Assembly: GCA_009774655.1 (NCBI GenBank)
Contig: VSOD01000056.1
Coordinates: 1-14,842 of the forward strand
DNA: 14,842 bases
Direction of reading: 5' to 3'
Source of the DNA: Lachnospiraceae bacterium
GTDB lineage: Bacteria > Bacillota_A > Clostridia > Lachnospirales > Lachnospiraceae
Shown piece after piece: positions 14,022 to 14,842 of the stretch. Under the pieces are notes generated by a model. That model had not been told where the DNA came from and searched no databases. It saw only the letters and a program-made list of their open reading frames with translations. Within the stretch, counting starts at the first letter, position 1. Each line of letters begins with the position of its first letter. A program made the translations under genes and the position numbers.

Positions 14022-14842
14022 TTAAAATATCAGCGTTTCCCACTCCGGTGTAATTCCATACTCCATATGATAAGCCCCGGGCGATGCCACCATATACAGA
14101 TCCGGTATCCTGTCACTCACAGGCTGTATCAGTCCTTCAAACTGCTTCAACCTGTTTCCCCTGACATTCACCGTGTACCTCTGTGCCTGCCGTATATAAG
14201 CCTTTAATTCCGCCGGATCGACTGCGTCCTGAATGGCTTCTATGATCTTAGCACCCTTCTTGTAGGGGACGATCACCCCGAATGAATCATCGTCTATCAC
14301 CCGGTATTGCTGTCCTGCCGTCTTATACGCCTGATTCATCAGATTCTTCTTTTCTTTGGGTCTAAATCCTCTCGACAGAAGCTGCAGAATACTCGTATCC
14401 AATCCCTCAAGAGGGAAGTTCATTTTGTCTGACGCATTGAAGTATATATTCTTATAAAAGACATCCATCCATTTCGGCATCAGCAGGCTGTCCTGTGCCG
14501 CACTGTCCTTGTATTGCCAGATCACACTTTCCGTCGCTCTGATATTTTGCTGCAGCTCCGTCATATTTCCTGCATTCTCACCTTCCAGATCAATGAGATG
14601 GATCATCCCGCTTTCCAGCTCGCCATTTCTGTTGCAACGGCCTGCCGCCTGCGCTACACTATCCAGTCCGGCCATAGATCGGTATACATACTCAAACGAA
14701 ATGTCCACGCCCGCCTCGATCAGATTAGTGCTGACCACAACGATCGTTTCCCGCTTTTTCTCAAGAATCTCCTTAATGTTCTTAATCTTATCGCTTCGAT
14801 GTTCCGCACATAAATTTGTCGTAAGATACTCTGCCGGAATTC
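14022..14842 (-). CDS. cas3: CRISPR-associated helicase Cas3, C-terminal part only
   Basis: The frame is open to the right edge and ends at TAA 14022-14024. The N-terminal HD nuclease and first helicase domain are therefore outside the window. Visible are TTNLCAEHR, STNLIEAGVDISF (helicase motif V region) and AQAAGRCNRNGE (motif VI with its arginine finger), followed by the C-terminal domain. Cas3 is recruited by Cascade to unwind and degrade the non-target strand. It is the first cas gene seen, 17 nt before the chosen cas5c start. The operon promoter must lie outside the window. Confidence 0.95.
   Translation of the reverse strand, partial: IPAEYLTTNLCAEHRSDKIKNIKEILEKKRETIVVVSTNLIEAGVDISFEYVYRSMAGLDSVAQAAGRCNRNGELESGMIHLIDLEGENAGNMTELQQNIRATESVIWQYKDSAAQDSLLMPKWMDVFYKNIYFNASDKMNFPLEGLDTSILQLLSRGFRPKEKKNLMNQAYKTAGQQYRVIDDDSFGVIVPYKKGAKIIEAIQDAVDPAELKAYIRQAQRYTVNVRGNRLKQFEGLIQPVSDRIPDLYMVASPGAYHMEYGITPEWETLIF

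Noticed and set aside
14005..14043. GTG start at 14043 for the Cas5c-Cas8c ORF
   Set aside because: It would overlap cas3, has no properly spaced SD and adds 13 residues ahead of the normal Cas5c N-terminus. ATG 14004 fits better.
14837..14842. GAATTC at the very end of the window as a possible cloning or assembly boundary
   Set aside because: The cas3 frame is intact up to the end and a six-base site is expected by chance. Nothing else suggests an artefact.

Overview
The window looks like a chromosomal segment of a Clostridia-type Firmicute, most likely a Lachnospiraceae-like gut anaerobe. The evidence is the Gram-positive CpsB/CpsC/CpsD phosphoregulatory set, an LCP ligase-type protein, a class B sortase-like protein, an aldo/keto reductase with two C-terminal 4Fe-4S motifs, and strong AGGAGG-type ribosome binding sites. 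I made no database search, so the taxon is inferred. Every convincing gene lies on the minus strand, so the window is read from right to left.

Region 1 (1-5654) is the start of an exopolysaccharide/capsule operon. A good promoter (5626-5654) and a leader hairpin (5547-5590) precede cpsB (PHP-type tyrosine phosphatase), cpsC (Wzz-like membrane adaptor) and cpsD (BY-kinase). These are followed by an LCP protein, a lipoprotein with a class B sortase fold, a small secreted protein and the first 214 codons of a polyprenyl-phosphate sugar transferase that runs off the left edge. Two points are odd. The LCP transmembrane segment is encoded upstream of any usable start codon and lies in the -1 frame of cpsD, joined to it at an A9 tract. 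The sortase-like protein lacks the canonical His, Cys and Arg at the expected positions.

Region 2 (5662-7111) is a free-standing aldo/keto reductase gene and its upstream region.

Region 3 (7112-14842) is a type I-C CRISPR-Cas locus in the order cas3 (partial), cas5c-cas8c, cas7c, cas4, cas1, cas2, leader, array. The array has 12 repeats and 11 spacers (7475-8236), with its leader on the cas2 side. Beyond its distal end are a 56-codon gene (7227-7397), an orphan degenerate repeat that abuts that gene's stop codon, and a more decayed repeat.

The main novelty is that cas5c and cas8c form one continuous 886-codon reading frame. Exactly at the domain junction sits a 12-nt perfect complement of the 16S rRNA 3' end, eight bases before an in-frame TTG. 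A second internal start near the 3' end has the position and length expected for Cas11c. One ORF may therefore yield a Cas5-Cas8 fusion, free Cas8c and Cas11c. The variants that define blocks of repeats in the array, and one in the orphan repeat, all fall in the same base pair of the repeat stem.
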